The position numbers were made by a program, and so were the translations under genes. The notes below the pieces were generated by a model that worked only from the letters and a program-made list of their open reading frames with translations, did not search any database and had not been told where the DNA came from. This document shows positions 60,821 to 64,000 of a DNA stretch of 64,000 nt, piece after piece (the first letter of the stretch is position 1; each line of letters begins with the position of its first letter). The stretch is taken from positions 3,782,001 through 3,846,000 of the forward strand of contig NZ_CP058909.1 of assembly GCF_013415905.1 (NCBI RefSeq), written 5' to 3'. This DNA comes from Halosimplex pelagicum (GTDB lineage Archaea > Halobacteriota > Halobacteria > Halobacteriales > Haloarculaceae).

Positions 60821-60830
60821 CATAAACATT
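60821..60830 (-). promoter_or_regulatory. TATA element of the first GH10 gene
   Basis: Minus strand AATGTTTATG, 32-41 bases before the start at 60789. Confidence 0.5.
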
Positions 60831-60988
60831 CCCAAAACGTACTGATAACTGGGTGTAGTTCGAATCCAGCTGTCAGGAGTCGCGGAGACGGTTGCCGGTT
60901 CCCCGGGTTCGCGGGACGCCGAATCCGATCCGAGCGAGCGGATCGGCGGGTGGTATCGGCCGAAATTCGGTGCGCGCGGACGGCGCGC

Positions 60989-61093
60989 GAACGCCGGATC
61001 GGGCCGAGCGAACGTCGAGTCCGACCGGGCGAACGTCGGGTCGGCCCGGGTGAACGTCGAGTCCGGTCGGAGGAACGCCGGGTCGACTCGGGC
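60989..61093. repeat. Five tandem copies of a 21-bp unit between GH10 genes
   Basis: Units begin GAACGYCGRGTC and start at 60989, 61010, 61031, 61052 and 61073, with 60-80% identity between copies. The block lies just after the stop of the second GH10 gene (61106) and before the promoter of the first. A sixth degenerate unit runs into the stop codon. Not CRISPR: there are no spacers. Confidence 0.8.
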
Positions 61094-61105
61094 GAGCGCC
61101 GGAGT

Positions 61106-63208
61106 CTACGCGTCGGGCGAGAGTTCGACGGTTGTCCCGCCGTCGGAGAGGGCGACCGTCTCGGTGACCTCCTGGCCGTCGACCGTGGCGGTGACCTCGT
61201 ACTCGCCGTGGAAGCCGGTCGTCGAGACGGCGCCCGACTCGTCGGTCTCGCCGTCGGTGTCGGTCCACCACTCGTCGAACACGAGGTCGCGGTACTCGGT
61301 GAGCGCGGGTTTCTCGGCCCAGCTCGCCGTGAAGAAGGGCGCGTCGCCCTGCCAGTGGTTGGCGTCGTTGATTCCCCAGACGAGGAACTCCTCGACGGCG
61401 GGGTGGCTGAAGACGGTCTTCAGGAACTGGTAGAAGAAGTCGCCCTTCTTCGACTCGTTCCAGGCCTCGTCGGCCATGTCGAACTCGGTGATCCGCAGGG
61501 ACACGTCGTACTGGGCGTAGCGGTCCAGCCCGTCCATGATCTCCCCGGGCGTGAGCGTCTCGTCCTGACTGAAGTGACACTCCATCCCGACGGCGTCCAG
61601 GCCCGCCTCCGAGTCGGCGAGGAACCGGATCTGTCGCTCGTAGCGCGCCCGGTCCTCCTCGTAGGGGCCGGCGAGGACGTTGAAGTCGTTGATCGCCAGG
61701 GGCATCCCCTCGGGGGCGGCCTCGCGGGCGGCCGCGAACCACTCCCGCAGGACCGGCGCCTCGACGGGGTCGACGTCGTCGAGCGAGGCGTCGTCGGTCG
61801 CGGCGACGCCGTTGATCGCCTGGACGAACCCGGGCGAGTGCATCAGCTCGTTGACGACCTCCCACTCGAGGATGTCGTCGCCGTAGTAGTCGACGATGTC
61901 GGAGACGTGGCTCAGCGTCTGCTCGCGGACGTACTCGGGGTCGAGGTCGGCCTCGGTGACGTCGCCTTCCTCCCAGGTCCGGCCCATCGCCCCGACCACG
62001 TCCGGCGGGACCGAGAACGACGACACGTCCGCGTAGAGACAGACGTGCCCGCGCACGTCGAGGCCCTCACCCAGGAGCCACTGGGTCACGCCGTCGGAGA
62101 TGTGCTTCTCCTGCTCCCAGAAGCGCCACTTGTGGTGGTTGGTCAGCGTCGCGACGTTGAACAGCTCCGAGACGTACTCCCGGTAGGGGTCGCCCCGGCT
62201 CGTCTCGTTGAGGAGGTAGGCCCCGTCGACGCCGGCGCCGAAGCCGAACTCGTGTTCCCGCATGGTCACGTCGACCGGCGCGGCCTCGACCGGCTGACCG
62301 TCGGCGTCGGTCACCTCGACGGTCAGCTCGCTCGTGCGGTGCTCGGCGATGCGCTCGTCGGCGGCGGCCTCCCAGTCGTCGGCGCCGTCGGTGCTCGGCT
62401 GGCTCGCCGGGCCGCTGGGGAGGTTGCTGACCGAGATGTTCTGGTCGAAGTCGATCAGCGCGACGCCGCCGACGTCGACCGTCTGGGGACCGAACCCGAG
62501 GAACAGCTCGGTCCACCAGGTGCCGGCCTCGGCGTCGTAGTCGAACTGCATCGGGACGTAGTAGCGGATCCACTCGTCGGCGGGCTCGGCCTGCTGGACC
62601 CCGCGGACCACGTTCGTGCTCGGGTTGTCCTCGTCCTTGGCGACGAACTGCAGCGTCGGCGTAGACTCGCTGTCCTCGGGGCCGCGCAGGTAGAACACGC
62701 CCAGGAGCACGTCGCCCTCCGAGACGCTCCGATCGGGAACGGTGCCCTTCAGCGTCACGTTCCAGGGGTTCTCCGTCGACTCCTCGACGGTCACGCGGAG
62801 CGCCGAGGAGAACGGCTGGTCGTCGCCGACCGACAGCGGTTCGGCCGTCGCCGCGTCCGACCCGACCGAGAACGCGGACATCGCTTCGGCTTCGCTGGTG
62901 CCGTAACAGAACGCGCCGCCGGCCAGCCCCTGGCCGCCGAGCGTCGACGCGAGTTCCCCGTAGTAGGGGTCGCGCACCGTCGACCATCCCGGCGGCACGT
63001 CGGCCGGGGTCCCGTCCGGGTGCGGCGTGGCCGTCGGCGTCGGTTCCGGCGTCTCGGTGTCCGTCGGCGTCGAGTCGCCCCCGCCACCGGTGAACGACTG
63101 ACAGCCCGCGACGCCCGCCGCGGCGAGCGTCCCCAGCAGCGATCGGCGGGCGAGAGCCCCGTCGTCGCCGTCGTTCGCGTCGTCCGGACCGTCGTTGGAT
63201 TCTGGCAT
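61106..63208 (-). CDS. Lipoprotein GH10 endo-1,4-beta-xylanase with one N-terminal carbohydrate-binding-like module
   Basis: 700 residues. A Tat lipoprotein signal (LARRSLLGTLAAAGVAGC, Cys near 36) anchors it to the membrane outside, followed by a Thr/Pro linker. One beta-sandwich module of the same type as in the first xylanase (about 80-260; QTVDVGGVALIDF) precedes the GH10 catalytic domain, with acid/base Glu454 in EWEVVNELMHSPG and nucleophile Glu575 in LRITEFDMADEAW. The C-terminal small beta domain (ESGAVSTTGFHGEYEVTATVDG) ends the protein; the long Ser/Thr tail and anchor of the first enzyme are absent. The 21-bp repeats follow its stop. Upstream an inverted repeat GGCTC-ATAC-GAGCC lies 7-20 bases before the start. 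Confidence 0.93.
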   Translation of the reverse strand: MPESNDGPDDANDGDDGALARRSLLGTLAAAGVAGCQSFTGGGGDSTPTDTETPEPTPTATPHPDGTPADVPPGWSTVRDPYYGELASTLGGQGLAGGAFCYGTSEAEAMSAFSVGSDAATAEPLSVGDDQPFSSALRVTVEESTENPWNVTLKGTVPDRSVSEGDVLLGVFYLRGPEDSESTPTLQFVAKDEDNPSTNVVRGVQQAEPADEWIRYYVPMQFDYDAEAGTWWTELFLGFGPQTVDVGGVALIDFDQNISVSNLPSGPASQPSTDGADDWEAAADERIAEHRTSELTVEVTDADGQPVEAAPVDVTMREHEFGFGAGVDGAYLLNETSRGDPYREYVSELFNVATLTNHHKWRFWEQEKHISDGVTQWLLGEGLDVRGHVCLYADVSSFSVPPDVVGAMGRTWEEGDVTEADLDPEYVREQTLSHVSDIVDYYGDDILEWEVVNELMHSPGFVQAINGVAATDDASLDDVDPVEAPVLREWFAAAREAAPEGMPLAINDFNVLAGPYEEDRARYERQIRFLADSEAGLDAVGMECHFSQDETLTPGEIMDGLDRYAQYDVSLRITEFDMADEAWNESKKGDFFYQFLKTVFSHPAVEEFLVWGINDANHWQGDAPFFTASWAEKPALTEYRDLVFDEWWTDTDGETDESGAVSTTGFHGEYEVTATVDGQEVTETVALSDGGTTVELSPDA

Positions 63209-63214
63209 GTATCT

Positions 63215-63228
63215 GGCTCATACGAGCC
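63215..63228. promoter_or_regulatory. Small palindrome before the second GH10 gene
   Basis: GGCTC-ATAC-GAGCC directly ahead of the start codon at 63208. Could be an operator or a 5' mRNA hairpin. No equivalent was found before the first GH10 gene. Confidence 0.25.
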
Positions 63229-63376
63229 CGATACCTGTTGAAAAACGTTTGTTTTCGGACCAGGTGTTGCGAAAAGTTACCAACGATCGGGAGGAACGAC
63301 GACGGATGTAAACGAGTATCACGATTCGGTGACCGGCGGGCGCGAACCGGGGTCGGCGCTCGGTCCCGCCGGGCGG

Positions 63377-64000
63377 CTACGCTCCCGGCGAGAGTTCGAC
63401 GGTGGTCCCGCCGTCGGAGAGGGCGACCGTCTCGGTGACTTCGGTGCCGTCGACCGTGGCGGTGACCTCGTACTCGCCGTGGAACCCGGTCGTCGAGAAC
63501 GTCCCGTCGTCGTCGGTGGTACCCGTCTCCTCGGTCCACCACTCGTCGAAGACCAGCCCCGTCCACACGTCGTAGGCGGGCTTCTCCGACCAGTCGTCGT
63601 AGAACAGCGGCGCCTCGTTCTCCCAGTGGCGGCCGTCCCAGAAGCCCCACATCAGGAAGTCCTCCACGTCGGGGTGGGAGAAGGCGCCCCGAAGGTAGTT
63701 CTCCAGCACCCGCGCTCGCTGTTCGTCGTCCTCCCAGTCGTCGCCGTTGTAGGTGTCGAACTCGGTGATCTTCACGCTCGCACCGTAGCCGGCCCACTTG
63801 TCGATCTCCTCGGCGACGCGGGCGGCGCTGACGCGCTCGTCCGGGTTCGAGTTGGTGTTGAACTCGCCGGTGCGGGCGCCGACGTGGGCCTGCAGCCCGA
63901 CCGTGTCGAGCTGGACGGCCTCCTCGTTGAGGTGCTCGATCTGCGACTGGTAGCGCCCGTCGGTGTAGCTGTAGCCGAACTGGTTGAAGTCGTTGACGCC
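63377..64000 (-). CDS. Third GH10 endoxylanase, C-terminal part (runs off the window)
   Basis: Partial: the last 207 residues are in the window and the frame is open to base 64000. It has the GH10 tail of the barrel (GVNDFNQFGYSYTDGRYQSQ, then LDTVGLQAHVGAR), the nucleophile Glu in ASVKITEFDTYNG, the WGFWDGRHWENEAPLFYDDW block and the same C-terminal small beta domain (GTFSTTGFHGEYEVTATVDG). The DNA for that last domain is nearly identical to the one in the second GH10 gene. Less like the other two in the barrel (KITEFD with a longer insert), so it is an older paralogue with a recently exchanged tail. The acid/base Glu and signal peptide lie outside the window. Confidence 0.9.
   Translation of the reverse strand, partial: GVNDFNQFGYSYTDGRYQSQIEHLNEEAVQLDTVGLQAHVGARTGEFNTNSNPDERVSAARVAEEIDKWAGYGASVKITEFDTYNGDDWEDDEQRARVLENYLRGAFSHPDVEDFLMWGFWDGRHWENEAPLFYDDWSEKPAYDVWTGLVFDEWWTEETGTTDDDGTFSTTGFHGEYEVTATVDGTEVTETVALSDGGTTVELSPGA

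Noticed and set aside
60989..61114. CRISPR array
   Set aside because: The 21-bp units are directly adjacent with no spacers and no cas genes are present.

Overview
This is a high-GC (roughly two-thirds G+C by eye) chromosomal window from an extremely halophilic archaeon (class Halobacteria). The proteins are strongly acidic, secreted proteins carry twin-arginine signals (several with a lipobox), start codons often sit 22-35 bases behind archaeal TATA elements, and there are a thermosome subunit, an Orc1/Cdc6-type ATPase and a bacterio-opsin-activator-type regulator. Genus cannot be read from the sequence; the combination of several GH10 xylanases with a pentose-oxidation cluster fits a polysaccharide-degrading haloarchaeon. 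LAYOUT: 1-6.5 kb, minus strand: a Liv-type ABC uptake system (permease cut by the window edge, two ATPases, binding lipoprotein), an HTH_10 regulator, an AMP-forming acyl-CoA ligase and an alpha/beta hydrolase, which together look like an organic-acid uptake and activation locus. 6.8-10 kb, plus: PEP carboxylase and a UspA protein. 10-17.6 kb: glycerol catabolism, glpCBA on minus diverging from glpK and a membrane protein on plus. 17.7-20.2 kb: Orc1/Cdc6-like ATPase and a Fic protein of visibly lower GC. 20.6-24.7 kb, minus: sugar kinase of the ROK family, pyruvate kinase and 2-keto-3-deoxygluconate kinase (semi-phosphorylative Entner-Doudoroff steps). 24.9-26.8 kb: a receptor resembling a chemotaxis transducer but without the usual signalling tip.

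26.9-31.1 kb is a decayed, partly AT-rich stretch: a frameshifted gene remnant, about 2 kb without convincing genes, a low-GC three-TM protein, a PH-like gene broken by an in-frame TGA, and a perfect 11-bp hairpin of the IS200/IS605-end type. It is followed by a small regulator-like protein overlapping a tyrosine recombinase. 33.2-37.1 kb holds an aldehyde dehydrogenase, an enolase-superfamily sugar-acid dehydratase and an IclR regulator, the arrangement expected for oxidative pentose degradation. A thermosome gene follows.

39.3-64 kb is organised around oligosaccharide use: a Dpp/Opp-type ABC transporter (dppFDCB order on the plus-strand map, transcribed from the minus strand), a YIP1-like membrane protein, a MoxR-DUF58-DUF4129 group, two family-5 substrate-binding lipoproteins on opposite strands, two small membrane proteins, a GH3 glycosidase and three GH10 endoxylanases (the last cut by the window end). 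The likely flow is: secreted GH10 enzymes cut xylan, the Opp-type transporter imports xylo-oligosaccharides, GH3 releases xylose, and the dehydratase/dehydrogenase pair at 33-36 kb carries the sugar acid towards 2-oxoglutarate under IclR control. This flow is inferred from families and context.

The most unusual non-coding features are three copies of a structured repeat placed downstream of genes (20.4, 37.1 and 37.4 kb) whose stems differ in sequence but keep their pairing, and a 14-bp palindrome shared at the same distance upstream of the Liv binding-protein gene and the hydrolase gene.
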